Positions 13,601 to 28,600 of a DNA stretch of 64,000 bases are shown one piece after another. The notes beneath the pieces were generated by a model that searched no databases, had not been told where the DNA came from, and saw nothing but the letters and a program-made list of their open reading frames with translations. The stretch comes from Echinarachnius parma (lineage: Eukaryota > Echinodermata > Echinoidea > Clypeasteroida > Echinarachniidae). A program made the translations under genes and the position numbers. The stretch spans positions 1-64,000 of the forward strand of contig JBAMJV010007707.1 in NCBI GenBank assembly GCA_037951105.1, read 5' to 3'. How positions within the stretch are numbered: the first letter of the stretch is position 1; the number at the start of each line of letters is the position of its first letter.

Positions 13601-16600
13601 ATTTGGATATTTGAAAACTTACGTGTACACGTCCTGCCATCGCCCTCATATCCGCGTGCACACGAACAGTCGTATGAGCCATCTGTGTTCTTACAGATTC
13701 CTCCGACATCAGCACAGTCATCCGTTTCCAATGCACATTCGTCGACATCTATTTAGGGATGTTTGATGTAGAATAGTCAAGTAAAGTCAGTTAGATATGT
13801 TCGCATTTTCGTCTAATATTATATGAATTCTAGCTTATGTGTTTTTTTATGAGCTCTACTTATGTCACCATCGAAATTGCACCAGTTGACAAAAGGTTTT
13901 CAAATGTTACACAACTATTCGTTTACATACGCTTTACTCACTTGTTTTCATAATATTCTGCTGAAAGGTGCGCCTGTGTTGTGCTCCATAACTTGCGAGA
14001 TCCTGCTTATTCCTATTTCATATTTCATCATTCATCAATTAAAATCGTTATTTTGATATTTGTTTGCCGATCAAACTAAGTTGCATCAAAATATTTGTTG
14101 ATGCTCAGGACGACTTTCATTGCATTCCTTATAACATATGACAGAATTAATTTCTTACCTATACAAGAGCCCTTAGGTGACCACTGTGGTTCGCCCTCTT
14201 CTCCTCCAGACAGACAATCCAGCGTGGAACCCTCTCCGGGTTGGTAGCCTTCATTACATGTAAGCTCAGCTTCACTACCCACGGAGTCACCAGCTGGACT
14301 GTAATTTCCGTTCTCTGTGGCAGGTACTTGACCACACACCTCGGCTGCAAGACAGAGAAAGGGCAACAAAGGAATTAACCACATTTAAACACATTGTAAT
14401 ATCATTTTTATGATTTAAAGAGCTCGGAACGGCGAGAAACATACCGGGCCATAGTTTGCATGTTCTTAATGAAGAAAATATGTATCCCTCAGATTATTGC
14501 ACTGTAAAGTGAGGCGAAGGTGGCTTGTACGCGACATCCTTTCATATTAGTGTTTGAATCATATATGCATTATTACATATTTATTTCATTCTATTTAAGG
14601 CAATATTGAACACTTGATAGAAAAAACTATATTTGCTTACGTATACAACTGTCAGGCTCTGACCAGCGAGGGGTCTCTTCATCAATCGGTAGTTCACACA
14701 CGATCACCGCATCATCGCTATCCGGCTGGTAGTCGACATCACAAGCAATGTTTGCAATGTCACCAGGATTATTGCCCTCCGGAGTGTAGAGACCGTTGTC
14801 TATGGACGGTACCTCTCCACAGGTCTTAACTGTAAGAAAAGTGGATTTGTAGTTAACACAAAACTAATGGATGCAACCATTCTTAATGGGAGTTAGAGAT
14901 TTCATTTTAATAAGGAAGCTTAAAACTAGTTACTTCCCCTCAATGAAATATTATTACATTACCTTTTAAACGATTTGTAGTTTCTATACCGTAAAGATCA
15001 AGAAATAGTTTGGATATTTAACAAAACGTACGTGTACATGTTCTGCCATCGCCATCATATCCGCGTGCACACGAACAGTCGTATGAGCCTGGTGTGTTCT
15101 CACAGATTCCACCGACATCAGCACAGTCATCCGTTTTCAATGCGCACTCGTCAATATCTATTCAGATTTTAAAAAAACAGTATTTATACATTTTGAACTA
15201 CGCGTTTTCTATGGAAAATGCACATTTGGATTTGGTTATAAACATACGGTTTGAAACTCTGTGCATGGTAATGTTTCCTTCCAATGTAATGTTACAGAAA
15301 GATATAATGTACTTTGGAAACAAGAAAAGCATAAAGACATGTGCATCGCTTTCTATCAAAAAATTGAAAACAACAAATCAAATGCACACATTAAGATTTT
15401 GATTCTAGAACGTACTCAATTTTACTTACGGATTATTTTCTAACCTCATTTAACATTATTACAAAACTATATATACATGCATACTTTTTGTATGTATGCC
15501 TTTATGTAACATTGTTCATTCAGGATGATTTAAGTTGCAACCGTCTCTTTACTTTGCCAATGCATTCAAATAAATTTGTCCAAAGGCATTTCATTTTAAT
15601 CGTTCTAAATTATTTATAACAATATAAACATTATAAATTTACCAAACACATTAGTTATTTTATATAAAATCAATCTATATCTTTAAACATACATTTAGAT
15701 ATGCTTCCAAAACCGTGAATATTATTCGTTTCTTAATGAAAACAAAATTGTCCAAACAACATAATTTTCTTTAAAGTGTATCCAACTATATACTTAACAA
15801 ATGCATGAAAATGCAAGGAATGCATCTCAATGCATATCTGTATTAATTCATTAAAGTATACTTTACCAAACGAATCATCATTAACTTTCAACTTACCTGC
15901 GCATGTTTCACCAAGTTGTTCGTATCCTTCTACACAGAAGCACTCATATGATCCCTCCGTGTTCCTGCAATCACTACCCTCCGCAGAGCAGTCGTCGGTG
16001 TTCTCAGTACACTCGTTGATATCTTAGTAAATATAAGAAACGTTTTACGAGATAAATACGATTCGTTTATATTTACTCCCAAATTTCTTACAGAAATATA
16101 AATATGTCATCCTTTAAACGTGACATTCAGATAACATAATATGAAGTGGTATCTCGGGTTATATTGCTTCTTCCAAGTTTATTGAAAACACGTTCGTTGT
16201 TGACATATTATCGTATGATCCCTCCGTGCTGCTGCACACACTACCCTCCCAAGAACAAACATCGGTGTCCTCAATCATATCAGTACGCTCAGTCAAATTT
16301 TAATATAATATAAGTTAAAAAAAGGAAATACAACAACCATGTGTTTTAACTGGCATGACATATCATCCGTTAATTATTCATTGGCAGATTAGACCTATAC
16401 AGTCATCATGGTAATGTCAAAGATGAGCCTTTTTTCGCCCAACTTAAAAACTTAAAAATTTGATCAGATAGCGAGACAAGATAACGGGTTCATACCTTCA
16501 CAGTCTGGAATGGGGCCCCAAGATGGTCTGTTCTGCCCTGGATGGAAGTCACACGTGACCGCGTCAGGTGACTCTGCAGGTAGTCGATAACCGTCGTCAC

Positions 16601-19600
16601 ATGTCAACGAAGCAGATTTACCCAGTTCAAGACCATTAGAAGAGTCGGTGTCACCATTCAAGGGGTCACGTGGCTCCAGGCATACAAGTTCTTGATAAAG
16701 AGAAGAAAAAAGGGAAAGTAACTCCTGGTAATTTATCCAAAATGTATGACGTAATGTCAAACAATTCACTCCTTGGTTAACTCTTGGGTATGCAGAATGT
16801 GGAAACTGGTTTACCCATTTAAATGTTTTGACATGCTAGCGAATCGATATACATGTGGGTATCATCAACAACAAAGTTATTTGAATCCGTACGGTATAGA
16901 AAGAGAATGGCGCTGAGTCATGTTCGTACTTCGGAGATTATCATGTTTAAAGTGTGAGAAAAAAACAGGTAGAAAATTTGATGAATATATTCCACCCATT
17001 TCAGGTAAATGTTTTCAAAAAATTAGCATCGCATAATGGTGCTTCCAAGTTTCAAGATTATATGAATAACTCGATATAATAACGATATTTCAATTAATGG
17101 TATAAATTAGTCAGTTAAACAACCGCATATGCTAGCGAATCGATATAGGTATCATCAACAGCAAAGTTATTTGAATCCGTACGGTTTAGAAAGAGAATGG
17201 CGCTGAGTCATGTTCGTACTTTGGAGATTATCATTATTCAAGTATAGAAAATAACACTTGGAAAATTTGATGAATATATTCCACAACATTCAGGTAAATG
17301 TTATCAGAAAATTAGCATTTCAAGCTTCCAAGCTTCAAGATTATATGAATAACTCGATTAAGTCAACAATTTTGTTAATGAACTTTCCACTCTCACCCGA
17401 CGATTCGCAGTAAACCAACCTTTGATGGTGACAGTGAATTGACATTCTTCGTCTTGACGTAAGCAGGCGACACGGGTTAAGCCAATATCGAATGAGTTTC
17501 CGCTCTGAGGTGTGCAAGTGACGTCTTCGTCTGCCACCCACATGACTAGCCTTGTTGTGTTGTATCGTTGCAGGGGCAATGTCATATCCACAGGGCAAGA
17601 ATGGGGTTCTGTCGGCAGGATTGCAATACAGACATTAAATACTAACACTTTTGTTTTATTTCATATCCATTGATGCATTTTGTCCTTTTGTAAATGTTTA
17701 ATTAATGTTATACCGTTATGTATGTTATCAATTGGTTGTTTTTTATATTTAAATGTGTATTACTTGCAACTAATTTTCCATGTAACAACAATTCTTATAT
17801 TTAGGTTAAATTCAGCATCATCGCGGTCAATGCAGTACTATAATCATTATACCAAACAATGTATCATACAGTATCATACAGTAATGCCGCTGTCTACATC
17901 ATGTATTGCTCATACAATCATAGCGAAGACTATGTAAATAAGTATCTTGTATTTGCAATGTTGTGTGACTGAAAAGTTATTTGTTTCTACCTTGTACAAT
18001 TACGCTGAACGCGCACTGATCATTCCCGCGTTCACACGTAACTTCAGATTGACCAACAGTGAGGGCCGTTCCATTAGCCGGTGTGCACACAGTGTCATCA
18101 TTGGGAGTTGTGTACTGGACTACTAGCGTGTCGCTACCCTCCTCCAGACTTAACAGCATGTCCTCGGGGCAACTAAGTGGTACTACGGGGAAATGGACAT
18201 CAAGAGTAGTTTCATAGCATAGAATTGTCTAATTTGTCTCTAATGAATCAAAATTTTGATTTAATAAGTATATTGTTAATATAGATGTTCTTTGATGTTT
18301 TATCAATTCATCAAACATATAAGCACAGAAAAGTCCGTGTACATATTAAAATAACACATCTTTTCTTCGTAATATACATTTTAAAAATACATTAGTCATT
18401 GAACACAATTAGATTAATAATGCATGCATACATGGCTTGATGCTTGATGATTCTACCGGTATTTCAGACCTTCCAGATCCTTTATCGAGGCAGCATTAAT
18501 GACAAGAAACACAACTAATAACGACCAAGGTGAAGGTTAAAGACGGGCACAGGCAAGATTTAACGACAACAAATGAGATGACATTATACCTTCACAGAAA
18601 CTGAAATCAGGAGACCAGGATGGGTCACCGTCCTCTCCCCCTGTCTTACAGATCACCGGAGCATCGTTGTCCGGTACGTACCCGTCATTGCACACGATCA
18701 GGGCCTTATTACCCACGTTGTATCCCGATGCCTCGTACCGACCGTTTGAGATTTCTGGCTCTCTGGCACATTCCTTTGCTGTAGAGAAAATAAAAAGAGT
18801 AATGCAAGTTCAATACAAAATGGAGTATTCCCACTTACTTAAACATTCTTCGATTTTACAGGAAAGTCGCAAAGTAACTAAGACATGAATAGTGGAAGGG
18901 AGAAGGCATAGAAACAATCGAAGACATTGTATAAATGTACATGTTTTGGGGGAAAGCTAAAGTGAAAAGTAATAATTGTAAAACTAAGTTTGAAACGCTG
19001 ATCTTAATGCAAACTGCAAGGATCACATTCGGTTCTAGTCATGTCATAAATCTTCTATAATTGTTTCGTTTGCTTATAGGTACACATTAACACAAGTTAC
19101 TGAATAAAAGGTGAAAGGTCATCCTATGGTCAAGACAAGGGTAAACAATTTCGCTTACGTATACAACTGTCAGGCTCTGACCAGCGAGGGGTCTCTTCAT
19201 CAATCGGTAGTTCACACACGATCACCGCATCATCGCTATCCGGCTTGTAGTCCACATTACAAACAATGTTTGCAATGTCACCAGGCTTATTGCCATCCGG
19301 ATTGTAAAGACCGTTGTCTATGGACGGTACGTCTCCACAGGTCTTGACTGTAAGAAAAGTGGAGTTGTAGTTAACACAAAACCAAGGGATAAGACCATTC
19401 TTTAACCCTAACACAAGTATATGGAAGCGATTTCAATCGGTGATTTTCTTTTTAAATCGAGGCGAGTTCAATCAAAGCGATTTCAATCGTGCCAACCCTT
19501 ATTCATATAACCCATATATGCTTTAAATAACTTAGCTAAAAAGTAGTTTTATCCCCAAATGAAATAGTTTTACATTACCATTCAGACGAGATTGTTAGTT

Positions 19601-22600
19601 TCAATACCAAAGAAATCAACGATTTGGATATTTGAAAACTTACGTGTACACGTCCTGCCATCGCCCTCATATCCGCGTGCACACGAACAGTCGTATGAGC
19701 CATCTGTGTTCTCACAGATTCCTCCGACATCAGCACAGTCATCCGTTTCCAATGCACATTCGTCGACATCTATTTAGGGATGTTTGATGTAGAATAGTCA
19801 AGTAAAGTCAGTTAGATGTGTTCGCATTTTCGTCTAATATTATATGAATTCTAGCTTATGTGTTTTTTTATGAGCTCTACTTATGTCACCATCGAAATTG
19901 CACCAATTGACAAAAGGTTTTCAAATGTTACACAACTATTCGTTTACATACGCATTACTCACTTGTTTTCATAATATTCTGCTGAAAGGTGCGCCTGTGT
20001 TGTGCTCCATAATTTGCGAGATCCTGCTTATTCCTATTTCATATTTCATCATTCATCAATTAAAATCGTTATTTTGATATTTGTTTGCCGATCAAACTAA
20101 GTTGCATCAAAATATTTGTTGATGCTCAGGACGACTTTCATTGCATTCCTTATAACATATGACAGAATTAATTTCTTACCTATACAAGAGCCCTTAGGTG
20201 ACCACTGTGGTTCGCCCTCTTCTCCTCCAGACAGACAATCCAGCGTGGAACCCTCTCCGGGTTGGTAGCCTTCATTACATGTAAGCTCAGCCTCACTACC
20301 CACGGAGTCACCAGCTGGACTGTAATTTCCGTTCTCTGTGGCAGGTACTTGACCACACACCTCGGCTGCAAGACAGAGAAAGGGCAACAAAGGTATTAAC
20401 CACATTTAAAACATTGTAATATCATTTTTATGATTTAAAGAGCTCGGGACGGCGAGAAACATACCGGGCCATAGTTTGAATGTTCTTAATGAAGAAAATA
20501 TGTATCCCTCAGATTATTGCACTGTAAAGTGAGGCGAAGGTGGCTTGTACGCGACATACTTTCATATTAGTGTTTGAATCATATATGCATTATTACATAT
20601 TTATTTCATTCTATTTAAGGCAATATTGAACACTTGATAGAAAAAAACTATATTTGCTTACGTATACAACTGTCAGGCTCTGACCAGCGAGGGGTATCTT
20701 CATCAATCGGTAGTTCACACACGATAACCGCATCATCGCTATCCGGCTGGTAATCGACATCACAAGCAATGTTTGCAATGTCACCAGGATTATTGCCCTC
20801 CGGAGTGTAGAGACCGTTGTCTATGGACGGTACCTCTCCACAGGTCTTAACTGTAAGAAAAGTGGATTTGTAGTTAACACAAAACTAATCGATGCAACCA
20901 TTCTTAATGGGATTTATAGATTTCATTTTAATAAGGAAGCTTAAAACTAGTTACTTCCCCTCAATGAAATATTATTACATTACCTTTTAAACGATTTGTA
21001 GTTTCTATACCGTAAAGATCAAGAAATAGTTTGGATATTTAACAAAACGTACGTGTACATGTTCTGCCATCGCCATCATATCCGCGTGCACACGAACAGT
21101 CGTATGAGCCTGGTGTGTTCTCACAGATTCCACCGACATCAGCACAGTCATCCGTTTTCAATGCGCACTCGTCAATATCTATTCAGATTTTTAAAAAACA
21201 GTATTTATACATTTTGAACTACGCGTTTTCTATGGAAAATGCACATTTGGATTTGGTTATAAACATACGGTTTGAAACTCTGTGCATGGTAATGTTTCCT
21301 TCCAATGTAATGTTACAGAAAGATATAATGTACTTTGGAAACAAGAAAAGCATAAAGACATGTGCATCGCTTTCTATCAAAAAATTGAAAAAAACAAATC
21401 AAATGCACACATTAAGATTTTGATTCTAGAACGTACTCAATTTTACTTACGGATTATTTTCTAACCTCATTTAACATTATTACAAAACTATATATACATG
21501 CATACTTTTTGTATGTATGCCTTTATGTAACATTGTTCATTCAGGATGATTTAAGTTGCAACCGTCTCTTTACTTTGCCAATGCATTCAAATAAATTTGT
21601 CCAAAGGCATTTAATTTTAATCGTTCTAAATTATTTATAACAGTATAAACATTATAAATTTACCAAACACATTAGTTATTTTATATAAAATCAATCTATA
21701 TCTTTAAACATACATTTAGATATGCTTCCAAAACCGTAAATATTATTCGCTTCTTAATGAAAACAAAATTGTCTAAACAACATAATTTTCTTTAAAGAGT
21801 ATCCAACTATATACTTAACAAATGCATGAAAATGCAAGGAATGCATCTCAATGCATATCTATATTAATTCATTAAAGTATACTTTACCAAACGAATCATT
21901 ATTAAATTTCAACTTACCTGCGCATGTTTCACCAAGTTGTTCGTATCCTTCTACACAGAAGCACTCATATGATCCCTCCATGTTCCTGCAATCACTACCC
22001 TCCGCAGAGCAGTCGTCGGTGTCCTCAGTACACTCGTTGATATCTTAGTAAATATAAGAAACGTTTTACGAAATAAATACGATTCGTTTATATTTACTCC
22101 CAAATTTCTTACAGAAATATAAATATGTCACCCTTTAAACGTGACATTCAGATAACATAATATGAAGTGGTATATACATCTCGGGTTATATTGCTTCTTC
22201 CAAGTTTATTGAAAAACACGTTCGTTGTTGACATATTATCGTATGATCCCTCCGTGCTGCTGCACACACTACCCTCCAAAGAACAAACATCGGTGTCCTC
22301 AATCATATCAGTACGCTCAGTCAAATTTTAATATAATATAAGTTAAAAAAGGGAAATACAACAACCGCGTGTTTTAACTGGCATGACATATCATCCGTTA
22401 ATTATTCATTGGCAGATTAGACCTATACAGTCATCATGGTAATGTCAAAGATGAGCCTTTTTTCGCCCAACTTAAAAACTTAAAAATTTGATCCGATAGC
22501 GAGACAAGATAACGGGTTCATACCTTCACAGTCTGGAATGGGGCCCCAAGATGGTCTGTTCTGCCCTGGACGGAAGTCACACGTGACCGAGTCAGGTGAC

Positions 22601-25600
22601 TCTGCAGGTAGTCGGTAACCGTCGTCACATGTCAACGAAGCAGATTTACCCAGTTCAAGACCATTAGAAGAGTCGGTGTCACCATTCAAGGGGTCACGTG
22701 GCTCCAGGCATACAAGTTCTTGATGGAGAGAACAAAAAGGGAAAGTAACTCCTGGTAATTTATCCAAAATGTATGACGTAATGTCAAACAATTCACTCCT
22801 TGGTTAACTCTTGGGTATGCAGAATGTGGAAACTGGTTTACCCATTTAAATGTTTTGACATGCTAGCGATTTGATATACATGTGGGTATCATCAACAACA
22901 AAGTTATTTGAATCCGTACGGTATAGAAAGAGAATGGCGCTGAGTCATGTTCGTACTTCGGAGATTATCATGTTTAAAGTGTGAGAAAAAACAGGTAGAA
23001 AATTTGATGAATATATTCCACCCATTTCAGGTAAATGTTTTCAAAAAATTAGCATCGCATAATGGTGCTTCCAAGTTTCAAGATTATATGAATAACTCGA
23101 TATAATAACGATATTTCAATTAATGGTATCAATTAGTCAGTTAAACAACCGCATATGCTAGCGAATCGATATAGGTATCATCAACAGCAAAGTTATTTGA
23201 ATCCGTACGGTTTAGAAAGAGAATGGCGCTGATTCATGTTCGTACTTTGGAGATTATCATGTTTGAAGTATGACAAAATAACACTTGGAAAATGTGATGA
23301 ATATATTCCACAACATGCAGGTAAATGTTATCAGAAAATTAGCATCGCAAGCTTCCAAGCTTCAAGATTATATGAATAACTCGATTAAGTCAACAATTTT
23401 GTTAATGAACTTTCCACTCTCACCCGACGATTCGCAGTAAACCAACCTTTGATGGTGACAGTGAATTGACATTCTTCGTCTTGACGTAAGCAGGCGACAC
23501 GGGTTAAGCCAATATCGAATGAGTTTCCGCTCTGAGGTGTGCAAGTGACGTCTTCGTCTGCCACCCACGTGACTAGCCTTGTTGTGTTGTATCGTTTCAG
23601 GGGCAATGTCATATCCACAGGGCAAGAATGGGGTTCTGTCGGCAGGATTGCAATACAGACATTAAATACTAACACTTTTGTTTTATTTCATATCCATTGA
23701 TGCATTTTGTCCTTTTGTAAATGTTTAATTAATGTTATACCGTTATGTATGTTATCAATTGGTTGTTTTTAATATTTAAATTTGTATTACTTGCAACTAA
23801 TTTTCCATGTAACAACAATTCTTATGTTTAGGTTAAATTCAGCATCATCGCGGTCAATGCAGTACTATAATCATTATATCAAACAATGTATCATACAGTA
23901 TCATACAGTAATGCCGCTGTCTACATCATGTATTGCTCATACAATCATAGCGAAGACTATGTAAATAAGTATCTTGTATTTGCAATGTTGTGTGACTGAA
24001 AAGTTATTTGTTTCTACCTTGTACAATTACGCTGAACGCGCACTGATCATTCCCGCGTTCACACGTAACTTCAGATTGACCAACAGTGAGGGCCGTTCCA
24101 CTAGCCGGTGTGCACACAGTGTCATCATTGGGAGTTGTGTACTGGACTACTAGCGTGTCGCTACCCTCCTCCAGACTTAACAGCATGTCCTCGGGGCAAC
24201 TAAGTGGTACTACGGGGAAATGGACATCAAGAGTAGTTTCATAGCATAGAATTGTCTAATTTGTCTCTAATGAATCAAAATTTTCATTTAATAAGTATAT
24301 TGTTAATATAGATGTTCTTTGATATTTTATCAATTCATCAAACATATAAGCACAGAAAAGTCCGTGTACATATTAAAATAACACATCTTTTCTTCGTAAT
24401 ATACATTTAAAAAATACATTAGTCATTGAACACAATTAGATTAATAATGCATGCATACATGGCTTGATGCTTGATGATTCTACCGGTATTTCAGACCTTC
24501 CAGATCCTTTATCGAGGCAGCATTAATGACAAGAAACACAACTAATAACGACCAAGGTGAAGGTTAAAGACGGGCACAGGCAAGATTTAACGACACCAAA
24601 TGAGATGACATTATACCTTCACAGAAACTGAAATCAGGAGACCAGGATGGGTCACCGTCCTCTCCCCCTGTCTTACAGATCACCGGAGCATCGTTGTCCG
24701 GTACGTACCCGTCATCGCACACGATCAGGGTCTTATTACCCACGTTGTATCCCGATGCCTCGTACCGACCGTTTGAGATTTCTGGCTCTCTGGCACATTC
24801 CTTTGCTGTAGAGAAAATAAAAAGAGTAATGCAAGTTCAATACAAAATGAAGTATTCCCACTTACTTAAACATTCTTCGATTTTACAGGAAAGTCGCAAA
24901 GGAACAGCTAAGACATGAATAGTGGAAGGGAGAAGGCATAGAAACAATCGAAGACATTGTGTAAATGTACATGTTTTAGGGGAAAGCTAAAGTAAAAAGT
25001 AATAATTGTAAAACTAAGTTTGAAACGCTGATCTTAATGCAAACTGCAAGGATCACATTCAGTTCTAGTCATGTCATCAATCTTCTATAATTGTTTCGTT
25101 TGCTTATAGGTACACATTAACACAAGTTACTGAATAAAAGTTGAAAGGTCATCCTATGGTCAAGACAATGGTAAACAATTTCGCTTACGTATACAACTGT
25201 CAGGCTCTGACCAGCGAGGGGTCTCTTCATCAATCAGTAGTTCACACACGATCACCGCATCATCGCTATCCGGCTTGTAGTCCACATTACAAACAATGTT
25301 TGCAATGTCACCAGGGTTATTGCCATCCGGATTGTAAAGACCGTTGTCTATGGACGGTACGTCTCCACAGGTCTTGACTGTAAGAAAAAGAGTTGTAGTT
25401 AACACAAAACCAAGGGATAAGACCATTCTTTAACCCTAACACAAGTATATGGAAGCGATTTCAATCGGTGATTTTCTTTTTAAATCGAGGCGAGTTCAAT
25501 CAAAGCGATTTCAATCGTGCCAACCCTTATTCATATAACCCATATATGCTTTAAATAACTTAGCTAAAAAGTAGTTTTATCCCCAAATGAAATAGTTTTA

Positions 25601-28600
25601 CATTACCATTCAGACGAGATTGTTAGTTTCAATACCAAAGAAATCAACGATTTGGATATTTGAAAACTTACGTGTACACGTCCTGCCATCGCCCTCATAT
25701 CCGCGTGCACACGAACAGTCGTATGAGCCATCTGTGTTCTCACAGATTCCTCCGACATCAGCACAGTCATCCGTTTCCAATGCACATTCGTCGACATCTA
25801 TTTAGGGATGTTTGATGTAGAATAGTCAAGTAAAGTCAGTTAGATGTGTTCGCATTTTCGTCTAATATTATATGAATTCTAGCTTATGTGTTTTTTTATG
25901 AGCTCTACTTATGTCACCATCGAAATTGCACCAATTGACAAAAGGTTTTCAAATGTTACACAACTATTCGTTTACATACGCATTACTCACTTGTTTTCAT
26001 AATATTCTGCTGAAAGGTGCGCCTGTGTTGTGCTCCATAATTTGCGAGATCCTGCTTATTCCTATTTCATATTTCATCATTCATCAATTAAAATCGTTAT
26101 TTTGATATTTGTTTGCCGATCAAACTAAGTTGCATCAAAATATTTGTTGATGCTCAGGACGACTTTCATTGCATTCCTTATAACATATGACAGAATTAAT
26201 TTCTTACCTATACAAGAGCCCTTAGGTGACCACTGTGGTTCGCCCTCTTCTCCTCCAGACAGACAATCCAGCGTGGAACCCTCTCCGGGTTGGTAGCCTT
26301 CATTACATGTAAGCTCAGCCTCACTACCCACGGAGTCACCAGCTGGACTGTAATTTCCGTTCTCTGTGGCAGGTACTTGACCACACACCTCGGCTGCAAG
26401 ACAGAGAAAGGGCAACAAAGGTATTAACCACATTTAAAACATTGTAATATCATTTTTATGATTTAAAGAGCTCGGGACGGCGAGAAACATACCGGGCCAT
26501 AGTTTGAATGTTCTTAATGAAGAAAATATGTATCCCTCAGATTATTGCACTGTAAAGTGAGGCGAAGGTGGCTTGTACGCGACATACTTTCATATTAGTG
26601 TTTGAATCATATATGCATTATTACATATTTATTTCATTCTATTTAAGGCAATATTGAACACTTGATAGAAAAAAACTATATTTGCTTACGTATACAACTG
26701 TCAGGCTCTGACCAGCGAGGGGTATCTTCATCAATCGGTAGTTCACACACGATCACCGCATCATCGCTATCCGGCTGGTAATCGACATCACAAGCAATGT
26801 TTGCAATGTCACCAGGATTATTGCCCTCCGGAGTGTAGAGACCGTTGTCTATGGACGGTACCTCTCCACAGGTCTTAACTGTAAGAAAAGTGGATTTGTA
26901 GTTAACACAAAACTAATCGATGCAACCATTCTTAATGGGATTTATAGATTTCATTTTAATAAGGAAGCTTAAAACTAGTTACTTCCCCTCAATGAAATAT
27001 TATTACATTACCTTTTAAACGATTTGTAGTTTCTATACCGTAAAGATCAAGAAATAGTTTGGATATTTAACAAAACGTACGTGTACATGTTCTGCCATCG
27101 CCATCATATCCGCGTGCACACGAACAGTCGTATGAGCCTGGTGTGTTCTCACAGATTCCACCGACATCAGCACAGTCATCCGTTTTCAATGCGCACTCGT
27201 CAATATCTATTCAGATTTTTAAAAAAACAGTATTTATACATTTTGAACTACGCGTTTTCTATGGAAAATGCACATTTGGATTTGGTTATAAACATACGGT
27301 TTGAAACTCTGTGCATGGTAATGTTTCCTTCCAATGTAATGTTACAGAAAGATATAATGTACTTTGGAAACAAGAAAAGCATAAAGACATGTGCATCGCT
27401 TTCTATCAAAAAATTGAAAAAAACAAATCAAATGCACACATTAAGATTTTGATTCTAGAACGTACTCAATTTTACTTACGGATTATTTTCTAACCTCATT
27501 TAACATTATTACAAAACTATATATACATGCATACTTTTTGTATGTATGCCTTTATGTAACATTGTTCATTCAGGATGATTTAAGTTGCAACCGTCTCTTT
27601 ACTTTGCCAATGCATTCAAATAAATTTGTCCAAAGGCATTTAATTTTAATCGTTCTAAATTATTTATAACAGTATAAACATTATAAATTTACCAAACACA
27701 TTAGTTATTTTATATAAAATCAATCTATATCTTTAAACATACATTTAGATATGCTTCCAAAACCGTAAATATTATTCGTTTCTTAATGAAAACAAAATTG
27801 TCTAAACAACATAATTTTCTTTAAAGAGTATCCAACTATATACTTAACAAATGCATGAAAATGCAAGGAATGCATCTCAATGCATATCTATATTAATTCA
27901 TTAAAGTATACTTTACCAAACGAATCATTATTAAATTTCAACTTACCTGCGCATGTTTCACCAAGTTGTTCGTATCCTTCTACACAGAAGCACTCATATG
28001 ATCCCTCCATGTTCCTGCAATCACTACCCTCCGCAGAGCAGTCGTCGGTGTCCTCAGTACACTCGTTGATATCTTAGTAAATATAAGAAACGTTTTACGA
28101 AATAAATACGATTCGTTTATATTTACTCCCAAATTTCTTACAGAAATATAAATATGTCACCCTTTAAACGTGACATTCAGATAACATAATATGAAGTGGT
28201 ATATACATCTCGGGTTATATTGCTTCTTCCAAGTTTATTGAAAAACACGTTCGTTGTTGACATATTATCGTATGATCCCTCCGTGCTGCTGCACACACTA
28301 CCCTCCAAAGAACAAACATCGGTGTCCTCAATCATATCAGTACGCTCAGTCAAATTTTAATATAATATAAGTTAAAAAAGGGAAATACAACAACCGCGTG
28401 TTTTAACTGGCATGACATATCATCCGTTAATTATTCATTGGCAGATTAGACCTATACAGTCATCATGGTAATGTCAAAGATGAGCCTTTTTTCGCCCAAC
28501 TTAAAAACTTAAAAATTTGATCCGATAGCGAGACAAGATAACGGGTTCATACCTTCACAGTCTGGAATGGGGCCCCAAGATGGTCTGTTCTGCCCTGGAC